Below, in pieces: positions 1 to 13,534 of a stretch of DNA of 64,000 nucleotides. Origin of the DNA: Chrysomallon squamiferum (lineage: Eukaryota > Mollusca > Gastropoda > Neomphalida > Peltospiridae); NCBI GenBank assembly GCA_012295275.1, contig CM022666.1, positions 9,359,423 to 9,423,422 on the forward strand, given 5' to 3'. Below the pieces are notes generated by a model that worked only from the letters and a program-made list of their open reading frames with translations, was not told the origin of the DNA and ran no database searches. Each line of letters starts with the position of its first letter. The first letter of the stretch is position 1. The position numbers were made by a program, and so were the translations under genes.

Positions 1-1725
1 TTACAAGTGAAGTCAGAGATTTGGTAGACTGTTTATTTCTGTGTAATCACACAAATATTTCCTATTCGTTGTCCGACAAATAAAATGTTCAGTTTTAAAA
101 TATTTTTGTTAATATAAAATTAGTTGAAATGTTTCGTCTACCTGCAATATTTAATCAGTTCAAACAATTTAAACAATTATTTAATACGGAATTAAGATTT
201 TTGTTCCTGAGAAAATATACAAAGATTTCCGATGCATTCCGAATGATTCCGAAACCATTTCAATTTGATAAAAGCTTACGCAATGCTCATAATTACAACC
301 GTTCTGTTCAGTGGTAGTCTCACGAACCTCCACCGTTATTCCTTTAATTTCTGTAGTACTTCGTGTGTATATTTGAAAAAATAAATATTCAGACTGAAAT
401 AAATGTTCCATACATAATAGTAGCAATATTTCCTTATTAACAATTATAGCAAACTTGGTCATTGATCTTTGGGTAAGAGTTGTTCAAAATTGAAAATAAT
501 GACATACTTTTATTTTTTTAACTTTTTCTCTCGTTTTACTCTTTGTCTCTCTCTCTACCTCTGTCTGTCTGTCTCTGTCTCCCTCTCTCTCTCTGTCTTC
601 TTCCCTCTCCCATTCTCTCCCTCTTTATTCTCTCTCTTCCTCTCATCCCTCTCTCTGTTGTTCTGTCACTTTCTCTCTGTCTTTCTCTTTTAACGATGTG
701 TACATTTATAAACAACAGTATTACAGATATAATGCAAATATTCTCAGACATAAAGATAAATACCTACATACGACTTACTCTATTACAAATGGAGACGTCG
801 TCTTTGATGTTGCTGAATCGATAGTATTTATAGATAAATAATGATGAAGCATGCCTACAATTTGAACTCTTAATACACTTACAAACTGAAATTCGCCAAC
901 AAACTGAACTGTACACTTTCACAGTGAAACACACACCGGTACATATGAAAACTTTTGTATGTATGTGCGTTTGTATGTACATTATGTATGTGTGTATATG
1001 TATGTGCATATCTCTCTATGTATGTCTGTACGTATGTACACATGTGTGTGTGTGTATATGTATATTTATGTGTATGTATATGTCTCTCTGTATGTATTTC
1101 TATTCGTATGTATGCATAAAGCAGTGCAGTTGTTTGAGAGTAGAAGAAAAAGTAAACAGATAAACTAAATAGTGTACAGATAAGTAAACTGAATTTAAGA
1201 CAACGAATATTGTAAAGATTAACCAAACCAACATCTAACAATGTCAGTTATCTTCTAGAATTAAAACAAAGCCACTGGGATTAGTTCTTAACAAACAGAG
1301 AACGATGCAACGTCAGGCTCGGCAAACCTGAGTCAGAAATACGAAACTGTACGAATACAAAAAGAAAATCAAAAAATAAAGAAAGAGATTTTCCCAAAAT
1401 GACGACTGTGACGTAAAAGAAATTTAACGTCTGCTTCGCGCTCGTCTCACTTGGAATTGAACAAATGAGTTCCAGTAAGTAATGACTGTAGCGCTAATCT
1501 GGTATTCTTTCAAGCAAACGAAGACGTAGATGATGCATACATTATGGGAGTTTTCTGCGTGGAATAGCGACAAGCCTGATTAGTCAAACTGAGCCAATTG
1601 TAGCTACTTAAAGAAATGTCAGTAATTCACTACATTAATACAACTCAACAGAATCACTGCCAGATGTACGTGGCGTTAAATTGTAGTAGTTGTATGCACT
1701 GCATATATGTTGTGAGTTTTCAAAA

Positions 1726-1832
<107 letters not shown>

Positions 1833-2132
1833 ACTTTATCTATATATCATACATACAACCATAATATGTATTTCCTTTACGCTGACATCATTTACCTCTT
1901 TCGGATTCACATATCCTCTCTCATAAAGATACGTAAGCACATTCACAAACACATTACAATTGTACAATTATTGTTCTCGTCGTCATCACCATCATTGTTA
2001 CTACTACTACTACTACTATCATCATCGTCTTTAAAATAACAAACGTTTCACAAATAAATTTTGTAACCTCTTAAAAAATCAAAGTTAAAAATAAACAAGG
2101 AAAAAAGTAGTAGTAGTAAAGGTAGTAGTAGT

Positions 2133-2133
2133 A

Positions 2134-2189
<56 letters not shown>

Positions 2190-2200
2190 ATAAATAAATA
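2133..2200. repeat. (TAA)n microsatellite
   Basis: A nearly pure TAA/AAT tract of about 16 copies follows TAG-rich repeats at 2108-2135 and is followed by AAAT variants. Confidence 0.95.
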
Positions 2201-2816
2201 GATAAAATTAAAATGTAAAATAATCTTAAATCATCCAATCACTAATTTTTAAATGACCAGTTACCATGACAACAATTTCGCCTGAGTGACTTGACGTCGC
2301 TCTAGTGAACTCAAACGCAATCAGCTATCATTTCAGCCAGATTTTTCACGCATTAATCAATTCTCTACGACATAACCATTATTTTACCTTTTCTTCTTCC
2401 ATCAAAATAACCATTATAAAAAATACAGTGAACATTTTTGGGCTCTTTTTTTTTGTGACCAAAAATAAAATTAAAAATAGAAAAAAGAAGAAGAAGAAGA
2501 AAAAATGAGAAAAAGAAGTATGTCACCATAACATTGTGATAAATACTGCGCCTGAATATCAGTGGAACGCAAAATCAATTCTCTTAAATGAATCCATTGA
2601 GTTATTTTTCCATTCCAACTATCGCCTTGTCATTTAATTATACGAGACTTAGGGTTTCTTGCCTAAGGGATGGTGAATGTAAAAATAAATAGTTTTGCTA
2701 ACAGAAAAAAGTAAACTGTGAAGTTGAAGTATTGTGTATCACAGTTGTTGTTGTTGTTGTTGTTATTGTTATTGTTTTTGTTATTGTTATTGTTATTGTT
2801 ATTATTATTATTTTAG

Positions 2817-2855
2817 AAAGCAAAGAAAGAGAAGACAATTCGGTGTTCTGCAGGA
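2817..2855 (+). other. Probable 5' UTR after a splice acceptor
   Basis: A GTT/ATT-rich tract at 2744-2812 ends in TTATTTTAG, a good 3' splice site, immediately before an A/G-rich stretch leading to the ATG at 2856. A second candidate acceptor, GTTCTGCAG, ends at 2853, three bases before the start codon. Either would put the whole coding region of the peptide precursor in one exon with at least one upstream non-coding exon that I could not locate. Confidence 0.5.
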
Positions 2856-3353
2856 ATGAAAATCAACCCGATTCAGACATGTTGGATACTGGTCGTCTGT
2901 TTTCAACTCGCCCTTTCTATGACCGTGAACTCTTATAGAAATACTGATTCTGTCGGTCACGTTAAAATTCTGAACGAGGACAAACTGCGATGGTTGATGT
3001 CAGGACCAGCGAAACAAGAACCTGTAAATTTAATTTCAAAGCTCTACAAATTAATGGAGGAATTTAAGACAACTACACAACCGGAAGGCAACAGTGGATT
3101 TAACAAAGAACATGCGAAACGAATGAAACCGAGCTTTAATCCAACCGGATGGCGTAGGAAGAGGGATGTTGGCTGGAATACAGAATTGGAACAGGCGCTG
3201 AACAGAGCTTATGAATCACCAGATAACTCTCTTCAGGAAAAAGCTGACGAACAGTGGCGAAAGAGAACGATTGAGCACCGTTCGTCTAGAAGGAATTTTG
3301 ACGATCGTTCGTTAAAACGAGAACCTCTACAGTTTAACCCTACCGGCTGGTAA
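2856..3353 (+). CDS. Secreted neuropeptide-like precursor (FNPTGW peptides)
   Basis: This is a 165-residue protein that looks like a secretory prohormone. Residues 1 to about 22 form a signal peptide with a hydrophobic core (ILVVCFQLAL). The rest is polar and basic, with dibasic cleavage sites at KR (88-89), RRKR (100-103), KR (136-137) and KR (154-155). Two of the predicted products share one ending: MKPSFNPTGW (90-99, between KR and RRKR) and EPLQFNPTGW (156-165, between KR and the stop codon). Neither has a glycine after the tryptophan, so the peptides should keep a free carboxyl end and not be amidated. A linker at 104-135 may be released as well. The ATG is the first in frame after a splice acceptor, and the signal peptide starts right at it. 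I do not recognise the family. The repeat of FNPTGW at two cleavage-bounded sites is the main support for a bioactive peptide; a receptor or role cannot be inferred. Confidence 0.78.
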   Translation: MKINPIQTCWILVVCFQLALSMTVNSYRNTDSVGHVKILNEDKLRWLMSGPAKQEPVNLISKLYKLMEEFKTTTQPEGNSGFNKEHAKRMKPSFNPTGWRRKRDVGWNTELEQALNRAYESPDNSLQEKADEQWRKRTIEHRSSRRNFDDRSLKREPLQFNPTGW

Positions 3354-3565
3354 ACGACAACAATTTCCGACTCTTACCGAAAAAGACAAAGAAAATAATA
3401 TGTCACTAAGAAACAAAAAGAGAGAGAAAAAAAAAATAAAATAAAAATAAAAATATAAAAATAAAATAAAAAAAAGATTTGTATAAGAATTTTTTTTTTT
3501 TTTTTTATTTTTTTATTTTTTTTTTTTTAAATGCTAAAGAAAACGGAAAACAAATAAACTGTTGA
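3354..3565 (+). other. 3' UTR of the peptide precursor with A- and T-rich tracts
   Basis: The stop codon is followed by A-rich sequence (3430-3475), a T tract (3490-3530) and an AATAAA at about 3555, a likely polyadenylation signal among several candidates. Confidence 0.45.
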
Positions 3566-4214
3566 CTATAAATTAACACTTTATTTTATCAAGTTACCAA
3601 ACAGTTAGGCCTGAAGATTTATTAATGACGCAATTTGTTAGGTGGAAAATCATTTCACCGCTGTGGTCTATGTGTTTCAAAAGGTTAGAAATCGACTTTC
3701 AAATATGAACAGCAGCTAATTAACGTAATTTGATAAGGTTCGCGGAAACTGTTTTATCTTTAACTGAAAAAGGCAGGTGTTTTTAGCTTCAGCAAAGGTG
3801 TTCTGTCAAAAATATTTCATTGCCCTGCTGTCGACAGACACGGAATGTGAACAAAATGTCTTTTATCGTGTCAACAGATAAATAACAATTTTGCAGTGGA
3901 TGGGAAATGACGGATGTATTTCTGAAACGATTTTTGAGCAAAATGAAAAGCGATGATAATTCTTGAAATACAGCTCGTTGCTCCAACCAGTCAGAAAATT
4001 TTAATTTGATCCTTTAGCCAGTTTCTAAACTTTGGTAGAGAAACTTTGAGAGTGGAAAATTTTGTTTTAAAAATTTAAAATGATAATCTTAAAGAAAGAA
4101 AGAAAGAAACAACAACAAAGAAACAAACAAATAATTAAATAATAAAAATCTTTATCGCCATATTGTTAAATGCATAAAATAATTATATATCTATAGAATA
4201 ACAATGAATAATAA

Positions 4215-4470
4215 TAAAACTCCACACTTTGTTTTAGAATGTTGCCAAACATTTCATAAACGTATTAAAACTAACACTTTGTTTTAGAATACTGCCAAAC
4301 ATTTCATAAACATATTAAAACTTAACACTTTGTTTTAGAATACTGCCAAACATTTCATAAACATATTAAAACAACATTTTGTTTTAGAATACTGCCAAAC
4401 ATTTCATATAACGTATTGAAACAACACCTTTCTTTTAAAATACTGTCAGACATTTCATATATGTTTTAAA
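4215..4470 (+). repeat. About 50-bp tandem repeat with TTTGTTTTAG core
   Basis: Five imperfect copies of a roughly 50-bp unit contain ACTTTGTTTTAGAATACTGC, then CCAAACATTTCATAAAC and a short ATTAAAAC tail. Each copy carries a splice-acceptor-like TTTGTTTTAG, but no exon is evident next to the array. Confidence 0.9.
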
Positions 4471-5572
4471 ATCCAACAATTTGGTTTCATATGAGGACAA
4501 AGATATCGTCTGCTTACTTGTGAATATATAATTCATTAAAGGAGAACTATCAATAAAGATAATTATGATTTTTCTCGCAGTTATTAGTTTGTTATTTGTG
4601 AGACTTGAAAGAAAAACAAACAGATTATAACTAATGGAAACGAGTACCATTGTTTTACGGGTTTTGGTAAGGCAAAAGGTCAGTTACGGAAGAGTGAATG
4701 GATGAAAAATAAAAGTGGAATGTAAAATGTGAAATGTAAGATATTCAACGATTGTGTATGTATGTGTGCCCCCCAAAATTAATGTCTATTTGAAAATACA
4801 CATGACGGAGTATGTGGTTTCAGAACATATTCAAATATCCTAAATCTTACTTGTCATCTAAACGATTACAAATGAGACATAAAAATAAAATTCATTTTCA
4901 GTCTTTTTGCATTTCTGAATTTATATCTGTCTCAGTAATCATTCTAGAAGGTTATCACTAATTTTTAGTACTATTACCACTATGACAATGATTGGCACTG
5001 TTGACATCGCTGCTATTACAACTGCTGCTACTGGTACTATTTCTACTGCTACTACTAACACTTGCTATCGCTGCTATTATAATTATTACTTCTAGTATTA
5101 TTTATACTACTACAACCACTAATATAGTTAAAGCAAATGATTTTATTATAACTGTCAACATTATACAGATATAAACATCAGAATTAAAATAAAACAAAAA
5201 TTGTTGTTCTCAGCTTTACGACAGGCTGGATTTGAATCAGTGTAGTTAAGGAATACTTAATATCAGTAGAAATCATCAAGAATAAGAAAGAAAGACAGAA
5301 GTACTGAACGAAAGAAGATTTTCAGACATAATATATATATAAATTCCACATATGTATAAATATATAGATCACATGATGAAACCTAAGACATAAATGAAAC
5401 AAAATTTTAAATTATCGTTTATTGTGAGATAACAGTGAAAACAAACAGCAATAAACCAAATACCAATAACAATAATAATAACAATAACAACAATAATAAT
5501 GATAATGATAATAAATAAATAATGCATACAAAAATAAAATAAAATAAAATAAAATATCAATAAAATTAACGT

Positions 5573-5576
<4 letters not shown>

Positions 5577-5640
<64 letters not shown>

Positions 5641-5642
5641 TA
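5577..5642. repeat. (TAA)n microsatellite
   Basis: About 21 TAA copies are followed by TAAA repeats. Confidence 0.96.
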
Positions 5643-6941
5643 ATAAATAAATAAATAAATTAAATAAATTAAAAAAACAACTTGAATGGAATTAGTCCTT
5701 ATTTATACATTAATTTTCAGGTTCAGAGTTTATTTTGTTGCACTGTTTCGTTTGAAATGATGTAATAATCGTTATTAACTTTTTTTTCTGAAACAAAGTT
5801 GTGCAAGTATCCTAAACTCTCCGCAAAAAATATTAGAAAAATAAAGGTATATTCTTTTATCCACAACATATAATTTTAATTATGATAGTTAGTGTATTGT
5901 AACTGTTATGATTACTGAATTAACACTTTACAAAATGTAAAAAACGATATAGCCATTGCTGTGTTAATAAAATCATTACATCTTCTGATTCTGATAATCT
6001 GCGGAATATAAATATTAAACTTTCAGTGACTTTGTCTAAATTTATATTTTTTAAAAAGAACAAGCTACAAGAGCTAAGTAATATTCTGTTTCTGAGACCG
6101 AAGCGATGATCTGCAAGTTGGAAGAGTACTGGCGTTTGAAATCTGCGTCGTAAGCAGCGCTAAATGTTATTTCTGACTTAACAGTAGCACACGATGATCA
6201 TCGTGTTTGGTTTGGAATGATTTAAAAGTCTGTTCAAAGAGTCATGTAGGAAGGCGATATCGGAATCTGCTTACTTTGTTCCGTGAAAGCCAATCAGTTA
6301 CAGAGCCGAAAACGGTTTCATCAAACAAGGATTAATAAATCAGACGACAGCTCCAGAGATTTGAGATACCGCGCTCTCAAACTATGTGCCTGGCACAGCT
6401 AACTCGCAAATTACCGTGAAAAACATCCTAATCCATACGTTGTTTACCTCAGCTAGCGTAATTATGATTAAGATGCATATTGATTATATTCCGATCTTCT
6501 GGATAATTGACGATAACAGAGGCTTCCGGTACGCGGTCTAATAATTTATTTATTTTTTAAACTGTTTACTAATTTTCTTAATAATAATTATTTTTTTCTT
6601 GTTCTTATTTTATTTTATTTTATTATTTGTTGTTGTTTATCTGTTATCATAATCTTTTACTCGTGAATAAATGATTTGTTAGAATTCATTTTATAATTAG
6701 CATTTGTTATATATGTTAGCTTTTATATTTTTTATTTATTATGGTTATTATCATCATCATCGCAATCATCATCATGATTTTCATCTTCATAAGTATTTTT
6801 GTCATTATTAGGATGTGTTTAATGACAAGTTCAGTAGGAAATTGCGTTACAATTTGCGTTACTGGTTTTATTACTTTGTCATTGACGCAGTAGTTCGATT
6901 TCTTCAGAAAAGTAAATTATATAAAGACCAATTAATTTGTC

Positions 6942-9900
6942 ACTACATTACACTATACAAACTATACTACGCTATGCTACACTATAATATCGAAACTACA
7001 CTACACTACACTACACTACACTTACACTACACTACACTACACTACACTACACTACACTACACTACACTACACTACACTACACTTCACTACACTACAGTTC
7101 ACTACACTACACAAACTACACGACATTATATTATAGAGCAATTAATGTGTCACTACACTATAGAAACTACACAACACGACATTACATTACATTACACTAC
7201 TCTATAGAAACTACACTACACTACACTACACTATACTATAGAAACTACACTACACTACACTATACTATAGAAACTACACTACACTACACGACATTACACT
7301 ATAGAAACTACACTACACTACACATTACACTACTCTATAGAAACTACACTACACTACACTACACTATACTATAGAAACTACACTACACTACACGACATTA
7401 CACTACACTATAGAAACTACACTACACGACATTACACTATAGAAACTACACTACACTACACATTACACTACACTATAGAAACTACACTACACGACATTAC
7501 ACTACACTATAGAAACTACACTACACTACACATTACACTACACTATAGAAACTACACTACACTACACGACATTACACTACACTATAGAAACTACACTACA
7601 CTACACGACATTACACTACACTATAGAAACTACACTACACTACACGACATTACACTACACTATAGAAACTACACTACACTACACATTACACTACACTATA
7701 GAAACTACACTACACTACACATTACACTACACTATAGAAACTACACTACACTACACATTACACTACACTATAGAAACTACACTACACTACACGACATTAC
7801 ACTATAGAAACTACACTACACTACACACACACTACACTATAGAAACTACACTACACTACACGACATTACACTACACTATAGAAACTACACTACACTACAC
7901 GACATTACACTATAGAAACTACACTACACTACACACACTACATTACACTATAGAAACTACACTACACTACACGACATTACACTACACTATAGAAACTACA
8001 CTACACTACACGACATTACACTATAGAAACTACACTACACTACACGACATTACACTATAGAAACTACACTACACTACACTACATTACACTATAGAAACTA
8101 CACTACACTACACGACATTACACTACACTATAGAAACTACACTACACTACACTACACTATAGAAACTACACTACACTACACATTACACTACACTATAGAA
8201 ACTACACTACACTACACGACATTACACTATAGAAACTACACTACACTACACGACATTACACTATAGAAACTACACTACACTACACTACACGACATTACAC
8301 TACACTATAGAAACTACACTACACTACACGACATTACACTATAGAAACTACACTACACTACACGACATTACACTATAGAAACTACACTACACTACACTAC
8401 ATTACACTATAGAAACTACACTACACTACACGACATTACACTACACTATAGAAACTACACTACACGACATTACACTACACTATAGAAACTACACTACACT
8501 ACACACACACTACACTATAGAAACTACACTACACTACACACATTACACTACACTATAGAAACTACACTACACTACACATTACACTACACTATAGAAAACT
8601 ACACTACACAATGACATTACACTACACTATAGAAACTACACTACACTACACACATTACACTACACTATAGAAACTACACTACACTATACAAACATTACAC
8701 TACACTATATAGAAACTACACTACACTACACACGACATTACACTACACTATAGAAACTACACTACACTACAATGACATTACACTACACTATAGAAACTAC
8801 ACTACACTACACACGACATTACACTATAGAAACTACACTACACTACACTTACACTATAGAAACTACACTACACTATTATACACTATAGAAACTACACTAC
8901 ACTACACACGACACTACACTATAGAAAACTACACTACACTGACATTACACTACACTATAGAAACTACACTACACTACATTACACTATAGAAACTACACTA
9001 CACGACATTACACTATAGAAACTACACTACACTACACATTACACTACACTATAGAAACTACACTACACTACACACGACATTACACTACACTATAGAAACT
9101 ACACTACACTACACGACATTACACTACACTATAGAAACTACACTACACTACACGACATTACACTACACTATAGAAACTACACTACACTACACATTACACT
9201 ACACTATAGAAACTACACTACACTACACATTACACTACACTATAGAAACTACACTACACTACACATTACACTACACTATAGAAACTACACTACACTACAC
9301 GACATTACACTATATAGAAACTACACTACACTACACATTACACTACACTATAGAAACTACACTACACTACACATTACACTACACTATAGAAACTACACTA
9401 CACTACACTACACTACACTATAGAAACTACACTACACTACACGACATTACACTACACTATAGAAACTACACTACACTACACGACATTACACTATAGAAAC
9501 TACACTACACTACACGACATTACACTACACTATAGAAACTACACTACACTACACGACATTACACTACACTATAGAAACTACACTACACTACACGACATTA
9601 CACTACACTATAGAAACTACACTACACTACACGACATTACACTATAGAAACTACACTACACTACACGACATTACACTACACTATAGAAACTACACTACAC
9701 TACACGACATTACACTATAGAAACTACACTACACTACACGACATTACACTACACTATAGAAACTACACTACACTACACGACATTACACTATAGAAACTAC
9801 ACTACACTACAATGACATTACACTACACTATAGAAACTACACTACACTACACGACATTACACTATAGAAACTACACTACACTACACGACATTACACTACA

Positions 9901-11287
9901 CTATAGAAACTACACTACACTACACGACATTACACTATAGAAACTACAGAAACTACACTACACTACACTATATGACACACACATACACTATATAAATACA
10001 CTACACTACACGACACATTACACTATAGAAACTACACTACACTACACGACATTACACTATATAGAAACTACACTACACTACAATGACATTACACTATAGA
10101 AACTACACTACACTACAATGACATTACACTATAGAAACTACACTACACTACACGACATTACACTATAGAAACTACACTACACTACACGACATTACACTAT
10201 AGAAACTACACTACACTACACGACATTACACTATAGAAACTACACTACACTACACGACATTACACTATAGAAACTACACTACACTACACGACATTACACT
10301 ACACTATAGAAACTACACTACACTACACGACATTACACTACACTATAGAAACTACACTACACTACACGACATTACACTATAGAAACTACACTACACTACA
10401 CGACATTACACTATAGAAACTACACTACACTACACGACATTACACTACACTATAGAAACTACACTACACTACACGACATTACACTATACTATAGAAACTA
10501 CACTACACTACACGACATTACACTACACTATAGAAACTACACTACACTACACGACATTACACTACACTATAGAAACTACACTACACTACACTACACATTA
10601 CACTACACTATAGAAACTACACTACACTACACGACATTACACTACATAGAAACTATACACACTACACGACACACACTACACTATAGAAACTACACACACA
10701 CTACAATGACATTACACTACACTATAGAAACTACACTACATGACATTACACTATAGAAACTACACTACACTACACTACACGACATTACACTACACACTAT
10801 AGAAACTACACTACACTACACTACACGACATTACACTACACTATAGAAACTACACTACACACTACATTACACTATAGAAACTACACTACACTACACTGAC
10901 ACTACTATAGAAACTACACTACACTACAATGACATTACACTACACTATAGAAACTACACTACACTACACGACATTACACACTATAGAAACTACACTACAC
11001 TACACGACATTACACTATAGAAACTACACTACACTACACGACATTACACTATAGAAACTACACTACACTACACATTACACTACACTATAGAAACTACACT
11101 ACACTACACATTACATTACACTATAGAAACTACACTACACTACACATTACATTACACTATAGAAACTACACTACACTACACGACATTATACTACACTATA
11201 GAAACTACACTACACAACATTACACTACTCTATAGAAACTACACTACACTACACGACATTACACTATAGAAACTACACTACACTATA
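6942..11287. repeat. 4.3-kb tandem satellite of 34/39-bp units
   Basis: More than 100 tandem units are built from CTATAGAAACTACACTACAC followed by TACACGACATTACA and an optional extra CACTA. The basic length is 34 bp, with 39 bp when one more ACACT pentamer is present. Sub-variants swap CGACATT for CATT or AATGACATT. The left edge (6950-7130) is a pure ACACT pentamer run, which suggests the longer unit grew out of that pentamer. Units drift more at about 8490-8960, 9950-10120 and 10640-10930. The + strand is nearly free of G outside TAGAAAC and CGAC. Translated frames from the left end are Tyr/His/Thr repeats and are not genes. Confidence 0.98.
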
Positions 11288-12555
11288 AAAAGAGCAATTA
11301 ATTTGACTGGTGGATTAATTAAAAGGCTGTAGCATTAATTATATTTATTACTAAATTATTATCATCATGAGGTAAATAAATTAAACATTCTAAAAGTAAA
11401 ATAACCATGAATTAATGTGTATACATTAAATGTAATCTGAAAATACAGACCTGATATAGATCAGTTAAATATTAAATATATAATATTATTACACCAGTTT
11501 ACATTACATTATATTATATTATAGTCTGCGACTGATCATTTTACCAAAAATGTAAATATACAGTCAGCTAATGTCATCACAGGGCAGACGATACGTATTA
11601 GTTATTACCTACATTTGTTCTCGTTCGGTGAAAAACGTGAAGCGAACGATCCACTTTACTCGTTCGTTCGTTTTCGTATAAAATGAAGAGGTGTCTATCA
11701 CAACTCATTTACTTAATAAGAACAACTCGTTCGACTGATAATTCCTGTTATTTCTTCTTAACATATTCAGTTTCCTGTGTAACATTATCGACGAGGCATA
11801 AACAAACCAAGGACAAATTCATTCCTTTCGTTTTTCTTTCTTCTGTTTCTTCTTCTTTTTTCTATATAATTTAAAAAACATTTAACTACTATATTTGATA
11901 AAAATCCACCAGCGATTTCTTTTATTCCTTTTGTTCGTGATTTTCTTAACTTTGTTATGCAATTAATTTTCTTTCATTCATGCAATAAGATATTTTATTT
12001 AAATATATTTGTCATTTTATAATTTGAGGATACTGAAACAAAACATTACTTTTCTTTTAAATTTATTTTATTATTAATATTATTTTAATATTTAAATTTG
12101 TATGGTGTGGGATATATCAACTTTTTATTTATCATAGTATTGATTACTGTATTATTCGAAATGTTAGTACACAAACACGCGCGTACACACACATATACAT
12201 ACATGTGCAACGCGCACATACATATATACATACATATTACTTATCCTGAAACAAAAAATATAAACATATTTTTTAAAGATATAATTTGTGCTTTTTCTTT
12301 TTCTTTATTTTTGTTCATAATATTCATTGTATGTAAGCATATAATATTACGTTTGTTAATATATATTAGTTTACTTTTGTTACAATTAAAAATTACGAGA
12401 GAACACACACTTTAATAAGTTTTGCAGTCATAAAAATAGTGTAAAAATGAAGAAACTCTTTAGAGTAACCTCCCCTTATTAGCATTGCGAAACGAACAGA
12501 AACGTAAACATATTTGAGTCTTTGTTTTCCTAAATGGTGCAATACCTTTCTAACA
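11288..12555. other. AT-rich intergenic region
   Basis: No gene recognised. Short frames here have no supporting features. A block at about 11580-11700 (GTTCTCGTTCGGTG, then CGTTCGTTCG) is less AT-rich than its surroundings. Confidence 0.5.
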
Positions 12556-12632
12556 CTATATATACGATGTTTTAGTATTCACTGGCAGCGAACCAGCCTT
12601 GGGTTGGAAATATATTTCTTTTTTGTCAAAAG
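12556..12632 (+). promoter_or_regulatory. Predicted TATA promoter and first non-coding exon of the HEAT gene
   Basis: CTATATATAC at about 12557-12566 is a TATA box. An initiator-like TTCACTG lies about 22 bp downstream (12579-12585), then a short exon ends in CAAAAG|GTAAAT at 12632. The next good acceptor is TCTTCTGCAG at 13015, 14 bases before the HEAT coding ATG. The pairing is inferred from spacing and splice consensus. Confidence 0.5.
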
Positions 12633-13028
12633 GTAAATGTTTTATTTATTTTCTTAAAATATTATATACCAAGAGAAAGCATTTTGTATTATTATTTTTT
12701 TTTTTTACTTTCGATTTCGAATTTATTGTTGATGTCGTTTTTTTTTTATTTATAATTATTTGAATGTAAATTTCAAAGAGTGTGTAGCATTTGATGATTA
12801 CAAATTTCTCAGTATTTTAAAATGACATTTTTAATTTTAAATTTTATTTTTAATACATAATTTAATACATAATAATAATTTTAAAAAATGTAGGACCATA
12901 TTTTTTTATTATTATTATATTAAGCATAACATGGATGTCTAAAACATTTTCTTGACATGTGCGTGCATGTGTATCTATGATTGTTGTTTTTATTGTTATT
13001 ATGTGTCTTCTGCAGACAATTATTTGCA

Positions 13029-13400
13029 ATGTCTTATGAGTCAGCTCGTGAAGCTTTAAGACTATGTAAAGAGACGACGACTATCGAGACTATCATTGAC
13101 CTTACTAAACATGACAACCCTCAGGTCAGACAAAAGGCACTGCGAGAAATGTGTCCGTGCAGAGTGAAGAAAGATCACGATGCGTTCTGGGAACGTGTCT
13201 TGGAAATGACCGGTGACGAAGCAGCCAATGTTAGAGGTCAGGTTCTTCACACTTTGTGCGACGGGTCACCAAATCACATGGAGTTCAAGGTCGTTGAAGC
13301 CTTGGAGACTTTCAATAGAGATCCAGATCCAAAAATTAGGCGAAAGGCTCACAAAGCACTGACATCATATACAAAAACTGGGAAGTGGAATATTTTGTGA
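13029..13400 (+). CDS. Small HEAT-repeat protein
   Basis: A 123-residue protein made almost wholly of HEAT/armadillo-type helical repeats: residues about 20-42 (DNPQVRQKALREM), 51-78 (DEAANVRGQVLHTL) and 85-113 (PDPKIRRKAHKAL). Each has the inner-helix pattern of Asp/Pro, then Val/Ile-Arg, then Ala-Leu typical of the fold. There is no signal peptide or membrane segment, so it is probably cytosolic. HEAT solenoids bind other proteins; no enzyme motif is present and the partner is unknown. I chose the ATG at 13029 because it follows a TCTTCTGCAG acceptor ending at 13015 and is the first ATG in the exon. The frame is open upstream, but that part reads as intron. The coding region is one exon, followed about 90 bp later by a long A tract. 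Confidence 0.82.
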   Translation: MSYESAREALRLCKETTTIETIIDLTKHDNPQVRQKALREMCPCRVKKDHDAFWERVLEMTGDEAANVRGQVLHTLCDGSPNHMEFKVVEALETFNRDPDPKIRRKAHKALTSYTKTGKWNIL

Positions 13401-13490
13401 ATATTTCCAAAGTTATTCAATTACGAGCCGGATGTATAGAAAGTTAAAAATTAAAAAAAAAGAAGTAAGAAATAATAAAAAAATTAAAAA

Positions 13491-13493
<3 letters not shown>

Positions 13494-13531
<38 letters not shown>
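13494..13531. repeat. Poly(A) tract downstream of the HEAT gene
   Basis: A nearly uninterrupted A run of about 37 bases lies roughly 90 bp after the HEAT stop codon, with an AATAAA at about 13476. It could be a simple A tract or the fossil tail of a retroposed transcript. Confidence 0.8.

Positions 13532-13534
<3 letters not shown>

Larger units (their letters stand above)
3566..6941. other. Intergenic region without a recognised gene
   Basis: Mostly AT-rich sequence with scattered trinucleotide repeats. A GC-richer, higher-complexity block lies at about 6080-6540 and includes AGCCAATCAG. It has no long open frame and could be regulatory DNA or an unrecognised decayed element. Nothing else is supported. 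Confidence 0.5.

Noticed and set aside
6815-7374. Long Tyr/His/Thr open frames
   Set aside because: Translation of the ACACT satellite; no start context, no conserved domain, and the same frame breaks with unit-length changes.
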